Part shown: positions 25,519 through 35,124 of the stretch, piece by piece
How positions within the stretch are numbered: position 1 is the first letter of the stretch
How the letters are laid out: each line of letters opens with the position of its first letter
Assembly: GCF_900099835.1 (NCBI RefSeq)
Contig: NZ_FNKP01000002.1
Location: 2,356,001 to 2,420,000, forward strand
From: Paraburkholderia fungorum
GTDB lineage: Bacteria > Pseudomonadota > Gammaproteobacteria > Burkholderiales > Burkholderiaceae
Direction of reading: 5' to 3'
DNA length: 64,000 bases
Position numbers and translations under genes: made by a program
The notes under the pieces: generated by a model
The model's input: the letters and a program-made list of their open reading frames with translations, nothing else
Told to the model about the DNA's origin: nothing
The model's database searches: none

Positions 25519-27093
25519 TCACGACGACGAGTTCTGCTCGACCGACTGCGCCGCCTGCAACTCCGAGCAAACCCGGTTGCGGCCAGCTGCTTTAGCGGCA
25601 TAGAGCTGACGATCGGCGGCAGCCAGCAGATCGAGCGCGTGGGCGCCGTCAATCGGAACAAAGGTCGCGCAACCGATACTCACCGTCACCGGAACCGTCT
25701 TGCAGTCGCTTTGCACGACGGTCTGCGCCTGCACTTTGCGACGGATTTTTTCCGCGACGACGAGCGTGCCTTCCGCCGAGGTCTCCGGCAACAGCACCGC
25801 GAATTCCTCGCCGCCGTAGCGCGCGGCCACGTCGACGGAACGCCGTACGGTCGCCGAAATGCATTCGGCCACGGCGATCAGCGCTTCATCGCCCGCTGCG
25901 TGGCCGTAGGCATCGTTGAACTGCTTGAAGTGATCGATGTCGATGAAGAGCGCCGACAGCGGCTGCTTCGTGCGCCGCGCGCGCCGCCACTCTTCGTCGA
26001 GCCGGTTGTCGAGCACCCGGCGATTGCTGAGACCGGTCAGCGGATCGGTCGCGGCGAGGCGAACTAGCGCCGCCTGCGCGCGCTGCCGGTCGCGCAGCGC
26101 GAACGCCAGCGCCCACGACACCATCACAAACGCCGCGCCGAGAGTCAGTGTGAGCAGACCCGCTACCCGGCTGCGATGCCACCACGGCGCGAGCACTTCG
26201 TCCACGGCGGGCGCGACCGACGCGATCCACGGCGTGCCCGGCACGCGCGCATACGTGTACATGCGGCGCACGCCGTCCACCGCCGAGACCGCCACGTACG
26301 AGCCGGTGGCATGCGCGGCCATCATCTGGAAGGTCGGCGACTTCGCGATGCTCGAGCCGATATCGCGCCCAATCAGCGGTTTGCGTGCGAGCAGGGTGCC
26401 GTCGTCCATCACGATGAATACCGCGCCGAGCTGTCCGGTGTCGATCCGCTCCAGCAAATGCTGAAAGTATTCGATGCGAATCGCAAGCAGCGCGACGCCG
26501 GCAAATTCCCCTTTGGCATCGTCGATACGGCGCGTCAGGCCGATCGATAGTTTTCCGTCGCGTAGTCGCGAATGGAATGGATGCGAGAAGTACAGTCCCA
26601 CGACAGGGCTGCGTTGATGCGCCAGGAAATAATCGCGATCGGCGAGGCGAACGGCGGTATTGATGTCGGCATTCTGCGATGCGCTCACCTCGCCCGCCAG
26701 GCCGATCACATACGCGCCGCCCAGATAGGCAGCGGTGGTCGCGCGGTCGAACAGCACGGAGCGCCGCAGATCGTCCGGCAGAGCGTTGACGACTGGATCG
26801 CGCGCGCCATCCACCATCGACTGCAATGACAGGTCGTAGATTTCGACGTTGCGCGCGAGATCGCTGGAGATGATCGAGACGAGATTCTGCGAAGTCTGAC
26901 GCGCGTGATCGAGCGCGTCGGCGCGGCCCATCTGAAGGGTAAGCAGCGTCAGTCCTGCCATCGCCGTCGCGATCAACGTGCCCGCCACGCCTGCAACCAT
27001 CGGATGGTTGCCCACATTTCGCGTCACGCTGTCGCGGGTTCTGCGCAGCAATCTGCGCCACCGGCGACGCCGCGAAAGCGTTTGATGTACCAC
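25519..27093 (-). CDS. Membrane diguanylate cyclase (dCache-like sensor + GGDEF)
   Basis: A 524-residue protein. An N-terminal Arg-rich stretch and a transmembrane helix (VAGVAGTLIATAMAGLTLLTL) lead to a periplasmic double-Cache-like sensor, a second helix (AGLLTLTLGAAFVMVSWALAFAL) and a C-terminal GGDEF domain. The active site is GGEEF at 427-431 and an inhibitory RxxD site (RSVD) lies five residues before it, so product feedback is likely. I place the start at a GTG with AAGGAGG ten bases upstream rather than at an upstream ATG. It makes cyclic di-GMP in response to an extracytoplasmic signal, probably a small organic acid or amino acid. No EAL domain is present. Confidence 0.9.
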   Translation of the reverse strand: MVHQTLSRRRRWRRLLRRTRDSVTRNVGNHPMVAGVAGTLIATAMAGLTLLTLQMGRADALDHARQTSQNLVSIISSDLARNVEIYDLSLQSMVDGARDPVVNALPDDLRRSVLFDRATTAAYLGGAYVIGLAGEVSASQNADINTAVRLADRDYFLAHQRSPVVGLYFSHPFHSRLRDGKLSIGLTRRIDDAKGEFAGVALLAIRIEYFQHLLERIDTGQLGAVFIVMDDGTLLARKPLIGRDIGSSIAKSPTFQMMAAHATGSYVAVSAVDGVRRMYTYARVPGTPWIASVAPAVDEVLAPWWHRSRVAGLLTLTLGAAFVMVSWALAFALRDRQRAQAALVRLAATDPLTGLSNRRVLDNRLDEEWRRARRTKQPLSALFIDIDHFKQFNDAYGHAAGDEALIAVAECISATVRRSVDVAARYGGEEFAVLLPETSAEGTLVVAEKIRRKVQAQTVVQSDCKTVPVTVSIGCATFVPIDGAHALDLLAAADRQLYAAKAAGRNRVCSELQAAQSVEQNSSS

Positions 27094-27303
27094 GTGCGCG
27101 TCGCCTCCTTCGCAATGGGTTTGCATCGCCGGATGGCGGGATGCGTGGTTTACGTCGTTGCCGGACTGTCCTGCGCGCGGCTTCACGCGGGCTTCGTACA
27201 GGCTTCGTATGGCGGAGGGCAGGTGCGAACGCAAGGGCTACCGTCTTTCCCGCATCGACCCAAAAGCGCTCACGCCTTCACAGCCCATCTCTTTCCGCCT
27301 TTA

Positions 27304-28185
27304 TCAAAGCTTGTGCAGCAGCCGGACCGCCGAGCGTATGCGGCGTTTGCGCTCCGTCCTGAGCCAATCGAGCGCGGCGCTGGGATCGGCTGAGCCGGGA
27401 ATCGACGTGGCATTGTCACGCAACAACTGTTCGCTGGCGACGACATCGTTCAGCGCACCGAAGCGTTTCTGGATCTGCTTCAGCCGCTTGAGCGTGCGTT
27501 TGTGCGCGCCCTTCAAAACCGGCTCGAAAAATTCGAGCAGATAACGCACTTTTTTGCCCGCTTTCCTGACGTTGTGAAAGGCGATGTAGTTGGACTTTTT
27601 GGCGCCGCGCGCACGCTTCATCCGTTTTTTCAGCGAGCGCTCGGCAGCCGCCACGCGTTTTTCGGCGAATTTGCGCAGCAGCACCCGATCGTGCGAAGTG
27701 TTCAGTTCTCTGGCGGTAATCGACAACGCGTCGTGCAGCAAATGTTTGACGTCGGCATTTGACAGCGTTTCGCGACTCGTGGCGAGCGCCGCGCCGCGCG
27801 CGTCGTGGAGCCGGGGCGTGAGTTCGCCAGCGCCGCTTTTTTTATTCGCGAGCAGTTCGATCAGGATGTCCCAATCGCGCGTTTTGCCGGCTGCAGTTGC
27901 CAGAAATTTGTAGACAGCCCGTTCGCGCGACGCCTCGGCCTGGTCCTCGCTTTTTTCCAGCAGCGGCTCGAATGCCCACCACAGCGACCGCAGGCGACGC
28001 AGCGAAACGCGTAATTTGTGCAGCGCTTCCGGCGATGGATCATCGCGCAACGCACCGGCGAACTCGACCGCGTGATCGACGAGCGGCGCGGCATACGACA
28101 CGAACGCCGCCTGCGCCGAGGTGTCCCGCTGGGCGGGCTCGCTGACGGCAGACTGCTTTGTCTCCTTCCCGTGGTCCCGCTTCAT
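27304..28185 (-). CDS. CHAD-domain protein (polyphosphate binding)
   Basis: A 293-residue CHAD protein. Conserved basic and histidine-containing helices include LHKLRVSLRRLRSLWWAFEP and HNVRKAGKKVRYLLEFFEPV, and the middle is rich in Lys and Arg (RSLKKRMKRARGAKKS). CHAD domains bind inorganic polyphosphate and target granules. The start MKRDHGKETKQ follows AAAGGAGG. It is divergent from the phosphate transporter gene and near a PPK2 gene, which supports a phosphate-storage role. Confidence 0.88.
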   Translation of the reverse strand: MKRDHGKETKQSAVSEPAQRDTSAQAAFVSYAAPLVDHAVEFAGALRDDPSPEALHKLRVSLRRLRSLWWAFEPLLEKSEDQAEASRERAVYKFLATAAGKTRDWDILIELLANKKSGAGELTPRLHDARGAALATSRETLSNADVKHLLHDALSITARELNTSHDRVLLRKFAEKRVAAAERSLKKRMKRARGAKKSNYIAFHNVRKAGKKVRYLLEFFEPVLKGAHKRTLKRLKQIQKRFGALNDVVASEQLLRDNATSIPGSADPSAALDWLRTERKRRIRSAVRLLHKL

Positions 28186-28538
28186 CGATCCTCCTTTGAA
28201 TGGGCCTTTCAGGAAAGGTAGCAAAAAAGAGACCCTGCCGGTGTTTGCGACGCATGGGTCGCGCTTGTCGGTGTTTGTCGGCGTTCGTCCGCGTGCGAAA
28301 GATGCTGTTTCGCCTGCATCGACTTATCTCCAAACCCGCGTCGCAAGCCAGCTCTTTTCGGACCGCCGCCCGCCCGTATCCGCCACTCGCAAACTCCTCC
28401 GGCGAATCGGCGCGAAGCCTTGCTGCAAGCCGCTCCCCGCGCGATGCGGCTCTCCCGGCGTGTCACCTCGCTGTCATCATTACGACACACGGCGCACGCA
28501 GGATCGGAAGTTCCGCGACAAACTTTGGGGCTCACGTC
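28186..28538. promoter_or_regulatory. Divergent region, CHAD gene / pit, with pho-box-like repeats
   Basis: 353 bases without a gene. It carries the divergent promoters and, at 28460-28477, a pho-box-like direct repeat (listed separately), 62 bases before the pit start. Confidence 0.6.
28460..28477 (+). promoter_or_regulatory. Pho-box-like direct repeat
   Basis: GTGTCAC-CTCG-CTGTCAT: two near-identical seven-base units at an 11-base period, the arrangement of PhoB binding sites (CTGTCAT repeats with a four-base spacer). A weaker third unit (ACGACAC) follows at the same period. It lies just upstream of the phosphate transporter start. Confidence 0.5.
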
Positions 28539-30125
28539 ATGCCGGAACTTTCGTACCCGCAGCCAGGCGCAGCAAGCGGTAAAGGTCGCAATATCGGCCT
28601 CTTCGTCTTTATCGTAGTCATCCTCGCGGGCGCCATTTACTGCGCGGTCCATTTGCTGGACGATCTCGCGCCAGTCCGCGAATCCTCGTTCATGCCGTAC
28701 CTGCTGCTCGGAGTGGCGCTGCTGATTGCGCTCGGCTTCGAATTCGTGAACGGTTTCCATGACACCGCCAACGCGGTCGCCACCGTGATCTACACCCATT
28801 CGCTCACGCCAAACCTCGCGGTGGTGTGGTCCGGCGCGTGGAATTTCCTCGGCGTGCTGACGTCGAGCGGCGCAGTCGCGTTCGGCATCCTGCAACTGCT
28901 GCCGGTCGAGCTGATCCTGCAAGTGGGCAGCAGCGCCGGTTTCGCGATGGTCTTCGCGCTGCTGATCGCCGCGATCATCTGGAATCTCGGCACGTGGTAC
29001 TTCGGCCTGCCGTCGTCGAGTTCGCATACGCTGATCGGCTCGATCATCGGCGTGGGTCTGATGAACCAGTTGATGCACGGCACCAACGGCACCAGCGGCG
29101 TGGACTGGAACCAGGCGCTCGGCGTCGGCAAATCGCTGCTGTTTTCGCCGCTGGTCGGCTTTCTCGCCGCCGGTTTGCTGCTGCTGATCCTGAAGGCCGT
29201 GGTGCGGGTTCCCGCGCTGTATGCCGAGCCGAAGGGCAAGGAGCCGCCGCCGTTCTGGATTCGCAGCCTGCTGATCCTGACCTGCACGGGCGTGTCGTTC
29301 GCGCACGGTTCGAACGACGGCCAGAAAGGCATGGGCCTCATCATGCTGATCCTGATCGGCACGGTGCCGACCGCGTACGCGCTGAACAAGGCGGTCACGC
29401 CGTCGGAAACGCTGAACTTCGTGGCTGTGGCGCAGCAAACCGCCACCGCGCTCGGCAACTACACGCAAGGCGTGGCGGCTCCGGCCAATCCGCGCGCGGA
29501 AGTCGAGACGTTCGTGCGCACGCATCAGCTGACACCCACCACGGTGCCGGCGCTGCAGCAACTGACGCTGCTGATCGGCAAGCAGGTCGGCGACTCGGGC
29601 TCGATGGCCGCCGTGCCGCAAAACATCGTCGATAACGTGCGCAATAACATGTACGTGGCGTCCGAAGCGATCCGTCTGATGAACAAGGCCCAACAGCCAG
29701 CGTTTTCGCCCGAAAACGCGAAGATCATCAACAACTTCAAGGCGCAAACGGATCACGCGACGAAGTTCATCCCGACCTGGGTCAAGGTGGCGGTGGCGAT
29801 TGCGCTCGGCCTCGGCACGATGGTCGGATGGAAGCGGATCGTCGTGACGGTCGGCGAGAAAATCGGCAAGCAGCATCTGACGTATGGGCAAGGGGCATCG
29901 GCCGAAGTGGTGGCGATGCTGACGATCGGCGCCGCCGACATGTACGGTCTGCCGGTCTCGACGACCCACGTGCTGTCGTCGGGCGTGGCGGGCACGATGG
30001 CGGCCAACGGCTCCGGGCTGCAATGGGGCACGGTGCGCAGCCTGATCATGGCGTGGGTGCTGACGCTGCCGGTGTCGATTGCGCTGGCTGCGGGCTTGTA
30101 CTGGGTGTTCCGCGCGGTGTTCTGA
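28539..30125 (+). CDS. pit: Inorganic phosphate transporter (Pit family)
   Basis: A 528-residue PiT-family phosphate:proton symporter. The two duplicated signatures are GFEFVNGFHDTANAVATVIYT near the N-terminus and SFAHGSNDGQKGMGLIMLILIG in the middle. About ten transmembrane helices surround a soluble loop (residues about 290-400) longer than in minimal members. The start MPELSYPQPGAASG is preceded by a region with a pho-box-like repeat. It takes up phosphate as the metal complex. It lies between CHAD and PPK2 genes, making a local phosphate-handling group. Confidence 0.93.
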   Translation: MPELSYPQPGAASGKGRNIGLFVFIVVILAGAIYCAVHLLDDLAPVRESSFMPYLLLGVALLIALGFEFVNGFHDTANAVATVIYTHSLTPNLAVVWSGAWNFLGVLTSSGAVAFGILQLLPVELILQVGSSAGFAMVFALLIAAIIWNLGTWYFGLPSSSSHTLIGSIIGVGLMNQLMHGTNGTSGVDWNQALGVGKSLLFSPLVGFLAAGLLLLILKAVVRVPALYAEPKGKEPPPFWIRSLLILTCTGVSFAHGSNDGQKGMGLIMLILIGTVPTAYALNKAVTPSETLNFVAVAQQTATALGNYTQGVAAPANPRAEVETFVRTHQLTPTTVPALQQLTLLIGKQVGDSGSMAAVPQNIVDNVRNNMYVASEAIRLMNKAQQPAFSPENAKIINNFKAQTDHATKFIPTWVKVAVAIALGLGTMVGWKRIVVTVGEKIGKQHLTYGQGASAEVVAMLTIGAADMYGLPVSTTHVLSSGVAGTMAANGSGLQWGTVRSLIMAWVLTLPVSIALAAGLYWVFRAVF

Positions 30126-30176
30126 CGATGTATTGCAGGCGAGGCCGGTCGTCAGTGACGATCGGCCTCAGCATGA

Positions 30177-30211
30177 AAAAAAGCGCGGCCCGAATGGGCC
30201 GCGCTTTTTTA
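30177..30211. terminator. Bidirectional terminator between pit and ppk2
   Basis: A seven-A run, GCGCGGCCC (30184-30192), a four-base loop, GGGCCGCGC (30197-30205) and a T-run. It serves both convergent genes. Confidence 0.92.
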
Positions 30212-30241
30212 TGGTCGACTGCTGGCTGAAAACGACGCGTG

Positions 30242-31168
30242 TCAGAACACCTCGGGCACGATCATCGACGCCGGCACCGGTTGACGGCTGTATTCGTCGT
30301 GATAGACGCGGTCCGGCAATTCGATGGTCGGATGCTCGATCTCGTGATACGGCACCTGACTCAGCAGATGCTGGATGCAGTTCAGGCGCGCGCGCTTCTT
30401 GTCCACCGCCTGCACGACCCACCACGGCGCTTCGGGAATATGCGAGCGCTGCAGCATCACTTCCTTGGCCTGCGTATAGGCTTCCCAGCGACGCCGGCTC
30501 TCCAGATCCATCGGGCTGAGCTTCCACTGTTTCAGCGGATCGTGAATGCGGTTCTGGAAGCGGATTTCCTGCTCTTCGTCGGTGATCGAGAACCAGTACT
30601 TGAGAATCTGCACGCCGCTGCGCGCCAGCATCTTTTCAAATTCCGGCACCGAGCGGAAAAACTCTTCGTACTCTTCATCGCTGCAAAAATTCATCACGCG
30701 TTCGACGCCCGCGCGGTTGTACCAGCTGCGGTCGAACAGCACCATTTCGCCGCCCGCCGGCAGATGCGACACGTAGCGCTGGAAATACCATTGCGTGCGC
30801 TCGCGGTTATTCGGCGCAGGCAGCGCCGCGACCCGGCACACGCGCGGATTGAGCCGCTGCGTGATACGTTTGATCGCACCGCCCTTGCCCGCCGCATCGC
30901 GTCCTTCGAAGATCACGACCAGCCGGTGGCCGGTCTGCACGATCCAGTCCTGCAGTTTCACGAGCTCGCCCTGCAGGCGGAACAACTCGCGAAAATACAT
31001 CTTGCGGGATTCGCGGTTCTCCGCCGTCATTGCATCCGCGCCGTCGATGATGCGGTCATCGACCTCCATCTCGAGTTCCTCGTCGTACGCATCGATGAGG
31101 TCTTCCTCGAAACGGCGTTGCCGCTCCGCGAGCCATTCGGCTTCAGGTCTCGGATCCTGCTCTTTCAT
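30242..31168 (-). CDS. ppk2: Polyphosphate kinase 2
   Basis: A 308-residue PPK2-family kinase. Walker A is GRDAAGKGG (89-97), the DRSWYNRAGVE segment is Walker B plus lid, and the tail (SPMDLESRRRWEAYTQAKEVM) is characteristic of one-domain PPK2. It interconverts polyphosphate and nucleoside phosphates, usually making NTP or NDP from polyphosphate. The start MKEQDPRPEAEWLAERQ is preceded by AGGAGAG; about 70 acidic residues precede the core. Together with CHAD and Pit genes it completes a phosphate storage and use group. Confidence 0.93.
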   Translation of the reverse strand: MKEQDPRPEAEWLAERQRRFEEDLIDAYDEELEMEVDDRIIDGADAMTAENRESRKMYFRELFRLQGELVKLQDWIVQTGHRLVVIFEGRDAAGKGGAIKRITQRLNPRVCRVAALPAPNNRERTQWYFQRYVSHLPAGGEMVLFDRSWYNRAGVERVMNFCSDEEYEEFFRSVPEFEKMLARSGVQILKYWFSITDEEQEIRFQNRIHDPLKQWKLSPMDLESRRRWEAYTQAKEVMLQRSHIPEAPWWVVQAVDKKRARLNCIQHLLSQVPYHEIEHPTIELPDRVYHDEYSRQPVPASMIVPEVF

Positions 31169-31459
31169 TGCGGCTCTCCTGGCAACAGAAATGGTTAGGC
31201 GCGCGGCGATATGCGCGACGCGAACGCGTTCGATTATCGAAGCGCCAGGTGTCAGCCGTGTTACCGCGACGGCTACGTTCGCGGCCATTAACGGCGAGTT
31301 TTCCGGCTACTTCGCGGTTTCCTGCTGGAATTGACGGCTGGCGCCATGCGCCGGCGCCTGTACGCTATCCGCTATCAACTATCAGCGACCACGTGGATGC
31401 GGGGCGTCAGTGGGCGGGCCATCAACCATGATAGCGAGTTTTACACAGGACGCCCGGCA

Positions 31460-31867
31460 CTAACGCAATGGCCGCGCGAAGCTGATCTCGTGGCCGTCCG
31501 GATCGGTGAGGTGGAAATAACGCTCGCCCCAAGGGGCGTCGGATGGCTCCAGCGACGGTTTCAATCCCGCTGCCAGTGCCTTGCGATAGAGCGCATCGAC
31601 GTCGGACACGTAGATGATCACGCGGCCCCACCAGTTGACCGGCGCGCGCGTATCGACGATCAGGTTCAGATACGAGCCGCCGAATTCGAACGAAGTGAAG
31701 GCCTCCTGCGGGCCGCCGAATTTCATCGGAAAGCCGAGCGCCCCGTAGAAGGCCACGGCGCGCGACATGTCGCGCGTGGCAAGTGTGATGGCGCTCAGGG
31801 ACTGGATTTGCGGGTCGTCGGAGGCGGCTGGTTCGCCCGATGAAGAGAATGGCTTGGCGGAGTTCAT
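31460..31867 (-). CDS. VOC-family (glyoxalase/bleomycin-resistance fold) protein
   Basis: A 135-residue protein with the vicinal oxygen chelate fold. It shows LSAITLATRDMSRAVAFYGALGFPM at the start of the module and ERYFHLTDPDGHEISFARPLR at the end, where the Glu/His metal ligands of active members lie. The start MNSAKPFSSSGEPAAS follows AAGGAG. Substrate unknown; such proteins act as lyases, dioxygenases or binding proteins. It is monocistronic. Confidence 0.85.
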   Translation of the reverse strand: MNSAKPFSSSGEPAASDDPQIQSLSAITLATRDMSRAVAFYGALGFPMKFGGPQEAFTSFEFGGSYLNLIVDTRAPVNWWGRVIIYVSDVDALYRKALAAGLKPSLEPSDAPWGERYFHLTDPDGHEISFARPLR

Positions 31868-32185
31868 CGCGGGGGCTCCTTGGCTTGGTGAGGGCGGTTG
31901 AGGTTTGATGCGGCATTTGCGGATTCGGTTCTGGCTCCGAGCGTGGGCAACGCCCGGGTTCAGCTTCTGGTCGACGCTATAGAGCCAGCCGGGAGGTGCC
32001 TCCGATCCGGCCACAGCGGTTTGCCGATACATAACACTTTGCCATTCGCAGAACGCGTGCCCGTAAAAAACATCTCACCGCCGCCGCGCCGCCCATCGCG
32101 GCGGCTGCCGACCGCGCCGCTCAATCACCCTTGAAAACGCCTGCCGCGCCCCGCATCTGCGGGTCCGTTTATCCGGAGCATCGCC
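31868..32185. other. Intergenic region, VOC gene / protease gene
   Basis: 318 bases between divergent genes, carrying their promoters. No RNA gene, repeat or operator recognised. Confidence 0.5.
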
Positions 32186-33247
32186 ATGGGAAGCCGTCCA
32201 CGCTTCATCGATGACCTGTCGCGCGCCGCATCCGACGCCCCCGGGCCAAATCCGCTCAACCCCTTAACCGACGACGCCCTGCTCGACGCCTATTCCCGCA
32301 CCGTAATCGGCGCTTTGGAACGCGTGCAGCAGGCGGTCGCCTTCATTTCCGTCGAACGCCGGCTGCCCGGCGAATTGTCCGGCCGCGTGCCCGAGCGCGA
32401 CCGTGGTCGAGGCGGTCGCGGCGGCACCGGCTCCGGCTTCATCTTCACGCCCGACGGCTACCTGCTGACCAACAGCCACGTCGTTCACGGCGCGACGCAC
32501 ATTCAGGTAACGCTCGCCGACGGCGCGAAGTTCGACGCGGATCTGGTCGGCGACGACCCCGGCAGCGATCTCGCCGTGCTGCGTATCGGCTCGCCGGAAC
32601 CGCTGCCGCACGTCGAACTCGGCGAGTCGTCGAAACTTCGCGTCGGGCAGATTGCGATTGCCGTCGGCAATCCGCTCGGCCTCGCGCAAACCGTCACGAC
32701 CGGTGTGGTGTCGGCGCTCGGCCGCTCGCTGCGTTCGAACTCCGGCCGGATGATCTACGACGTGATCCAGACCGACGCCGCGCTCAATCCCGGCAATTCC
32801 GGCGGTCCGCTGATCAACTCGGCAGGCCAGGTGATCGGCGTGAATACCGCGATCATCCCCGGCGCGCAGGCAATCTGTTTCGCGACCGCGATCGACACGG
32901 CCAAGTGGGTCATCATGCAGATCTTCGCGCATGGCCGCGTGCGGCGAGCCTATATCGGCGTGGCCGGCACGACGACGCCGCTGTCGCGTCGGGTGCAGCG
33001 TTATTTCGGCCTGAATTCGGAAAGCGGCGTGCATGTGATGGAGATAGTCAAAGGCAGCCCGGCCGCGCTCGCGGGCGTGCGCACCGACGACACCATCGTC
33101 GCAATCGACGCGCTGCCGGTGCAGGACGTCGACAGCCTGCAACGCACGCTCGATGTTTCGCGTATCGACAAACCGGTCAACGTGACGGTGCTGCGTGGCG
33201 CGCAACGGCTCGAATTGACGCTGACGCCGGTCGAGCAGACCGCCTGA
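32186..33247 (+). CDS. HtrA/Deg-like S1C serine protease with PDZ domain
   Basis: A 353-residue trypsin-like protease with one PDZ domain. The triad is His98 (TNSHVV), Asp128 (GSDLAVL) and Ser205 (NPGNSGGPL), all intact. The PDZ domain follows at about 260-345 (HVMEIVKGSPAALAGVRTDDTI). No Sec signal or membrane anchor is visible at the N-terminus, which is unusual for DegP-type proteins and suggests a cytoplasmic location or a different export route. A Gly/Arg-rich loop (RDRGRGGRGGTGSG) precedes the first strand. It is followed by a strong terminator. Confidence 0.92.
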   Translation: MGSRPRFIDDLSRAASDAPGPNPLNPLTDDALLDAYSRTVIGALERVQQAVAFISVERRLPGELSGRVPERDRGRGGRGGTGSGFIFTPDGYLLTNSHVVHGATHIQVTLADGAKFDADLVGDDPGSDLAVLRIGSPEPLPHVELGESSKLRVGQIAIAVGNPLGLAQTVTTGVVSALGRSLRSNSGRMIYDVIQTDAALNPGNSGGPLINSAGQVIGVNTAIIPGAQAICFATAIDTAKWVIMQIFAHGRVRRAYIGVAGTTTPLSRRVQRYFGLNSESGVHVMEIVKGSPAALAGVRTDDTIVAIDALPVQDVDSLQRTLDVSRIDKPVNVTVLRGAQRLELTLTPVEQTA

Positions 33248-33291
33248 CGCAACCCGGTTTTTGTCTTTCATCGGCCGGCTCGTTGCACAGT

Positions 33292-33329
33292 AAAAAAACC
33301 TCGCGCTTTACTTAGCCGCGAGGTTTTTT
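33292..33329. terminator. Bidirectional terminator
   Basis: A-run, CCTCGCG (33299-33305), 11-base loop, CGCGAGG (33317-33323), T-run. It ends the protease gene and the convergent gamma-glutamyltransferase gene. Confidence 0.92.
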
Positions 33330-33390
33330 GTTTGCGTGCAGCGAATCTGCCGCGGTCGCAAAAGACGCTCCATGCGTGCGACCAGAAGCG

Positions 33391-35124
33391 TTACGGAATC
33401 ACCCGCGTCACGCCTCGCCCACGCGGATCGGCAGCGGCCTCGGGCGTATCCCCGTTCACCTTGATCGCCTGGATATCGCCGCTGAAATCCTGCCCTTCGA
33501 GCTTGTAACCCTTGGCTTCGATCTGCTGCGCAAGCTCGCCTTCAATCGGCTTGTACGGCTCCCAGAAAATCGTGTTCGGCGGCAACAGTTGATGGTGGAA
33601 GCGCATCGCGCCGACCGCGTCCTGCAGCGGCATGTTGTAGTCGTACACGTTGTTGATCACCTGGAAGATCGACGTGAAAATGCGCGAGCCGCCCGGCGTG
33701 CCGATCACGAGCGACACCTTGCCGTCCTTCGTCAGAATGGTCGGGGTCATCGAAGAAAGCGGGCGCTTTTTCGGCTCGATCGAATTCGCGTCCTTGCCCA
33801 CCACACCGAACTCGTTCGCGACACCAGGCTTCGCCGAGAAGTCGTCCATCTCGTCGTTGAGCACGATGCCGGTCTGATCCACCACCACGCCCGAGCCGAA
33901 ATAACCGTTGATGGTGTACGTATTCGACACCGCGTTGCCCCATTTATCGATCACCGAGAAGTGCGTGGTTTCCGCTTTCTCCGGCATGTTCGTGCCGAGA
34001 CCCGGTTGCACGCTCTTCGTGTCCGACGGCGTAGTCGGGTTGACTTCAGCGGCACGCTTCGCGTTGTACGAGTCGTCGATCAACTGCGAAACAGGTACCT
34101 TGTAGAAGTCTGGATCGCCGAGATATTGCGCGCGATCGGCAAACACGCGCTTCTCGATTTCGGCGATCAGATGCACGTATTGCGCGGAATTGAGCGGGAC
34201 GTCCTTGAAGTCGGGCGCAATATCGGCCTTCATTTTCAGCAGTTGCACGAGGCCGACGCCGCCCGAACTCGGAGGCGGCGCGGTGATCACGCGATAGCCG
34301 TTCCAGTTGGCCTGAACCGGCTCACGCCAGACGGCTTTGTACTGCTGCAAATCATCCTTCGTGATGAGGCCGTGACCTCGCATGGACGCCGCGATCAGAT
34401 CCGCCGTCCTGCCCGAGTAGAAGTCCTTCGCGCCCTGATCGGAAATGCGTTGCAGCACGGCGGCGAGATCCGCCTGCTTGAAGTTGACGCCCTGTTTCAG
34501 ATTGCCGAAGTAAGTGTCGAAGTTGGTCTTGCCCGCGAAGTCTTTGGCAGCATCGTCACGGCGCTCCTGCAATTGCTGGCTCACTTCGAAACCATCGCGT
34601 GCATAGTGAATGGCCGGGGCGAGCACCTGCTTCCACTTGAGCTTGCCGAAGCGGCGCTGTGCCTGCCACATGCCGTCAACGGTGCCCGGCACACCCACCG
34701 CGCGATAGCCGATCACGCTCATGCCTTTGATGACCGCGCCCTTGTCGTCGAGGTACATGTTTTTCGTCGCGGCCAGCGGTGCGCGTTCGCGATAATCGAG
34801 GAAGTACGGTTTGCCGTCCACGTACAGCGTCATGAACCCGCCGCCGCCGATGTTGCCCGCTTCCGGATAGGTCACGGCCAGCGTGAAGGCAATCGCCACA
34901 GCCGCGTCAACGGCATTGCCGCCTTCCTTGAAAATCTGCTCGGCGGCGTCGGCGCTGTATTTGTCGGCGACCGCAATGGCAGAGGCCGAGAGAACGGCCG
35001 GCGGGGTTTTGGCGGGCGCCTTGGCTACGGCGGGCGAGGCTTCGAGAAAGCCAGTCGAAACGGAGACGAGTGCGACCAGCGTGAGACCGCTGGCTGAAGA
35101 CTTGGCGCTGCGGAACAACCTCAT
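33391..35124 (-). CDS. ggt: Gamma-glutamyltransferase
   Basis: A 577-residue periplasmic gamma-glutamyltranspeptidase proenzyme. A signal peptide (MRLFRSAKSSASGLTLVALVSVSTGFLEA) is followed by the large subunit. Autocleavage should occur before Thr386 in AETTHFSVID, the N-terminal nucleophile of the small subunit. GGGGFM near residue 95 and PLSSMTPTIL and GTPGGSRI in the small subunit are family hallmarks. It hydrolyses glutathione and other gamma-glutamyl compounds. The start follows GGGGGA. The gene is alone in its transcription unit. Confidence 0.95.
   Translation of the reverse strand: MRLFRSAKSSASGLTLVALVSVSTGFLEASPAVAKAPAKTPPAVLSASAIAVADKYSADAAEQIFKEGGNAVDAAVAIAFTLAVTYPEAGNIGGGGFMTLYVDGKPYFLDYRERAPLAATKNMYLDDKGAVIKGMSVIGYRAVGVPGTVDGMWQAQRRFGKLKWKQVLAPAIHYARDGFEVSQQLQERRDDAAKDFAGKTNFDTYFGNLKQGVNFKQADLAAVLQRISDQGAKDFYSGRTADLIAASMRGHGLITKDDLQQYKAVWREPVQANWNGYRVITAPPPSSGGVGLVQLLKMKADIAPDFKDVPLNSAQYVHLIAEIEKRVFADRAQYLGDPDFYKVPVSQLIDDSYNAKRAAEVNPTTPSDTKSVQPGLGTNMPEKAETTHFSVIDKWGNAVSNTYTINGYFGSGVVVDQTGIVLNDEMDDFSAKPGVANEFGVVGKDANSIEPKKRPLSSMTPTILTKDGKVSLVIGTPGGSRIFTSIFQVINNVYDYNMPLQDAVGAMRFHHQLLPPNTIFWEPYKPIEGELAQQIEAKGYKLEGQDFSGDIQAIKVNGDTPEAAADPRGRGVTRVIP

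Noticed and set aside
28209..30023. Open frame of 604 codons on the minus strand opposite pit
   Set aside because: Translation is Arg/His/Gln-rich without domains and lies antisense to a clear transporter; it is an effect of high GC in the third codon position.
33328..35097. Open frame of 589 codons on the plus strand opposite ggt
   Set aside because: Antisense shadow of ggt; composition is His/Arg-rich and no family is recognisable.
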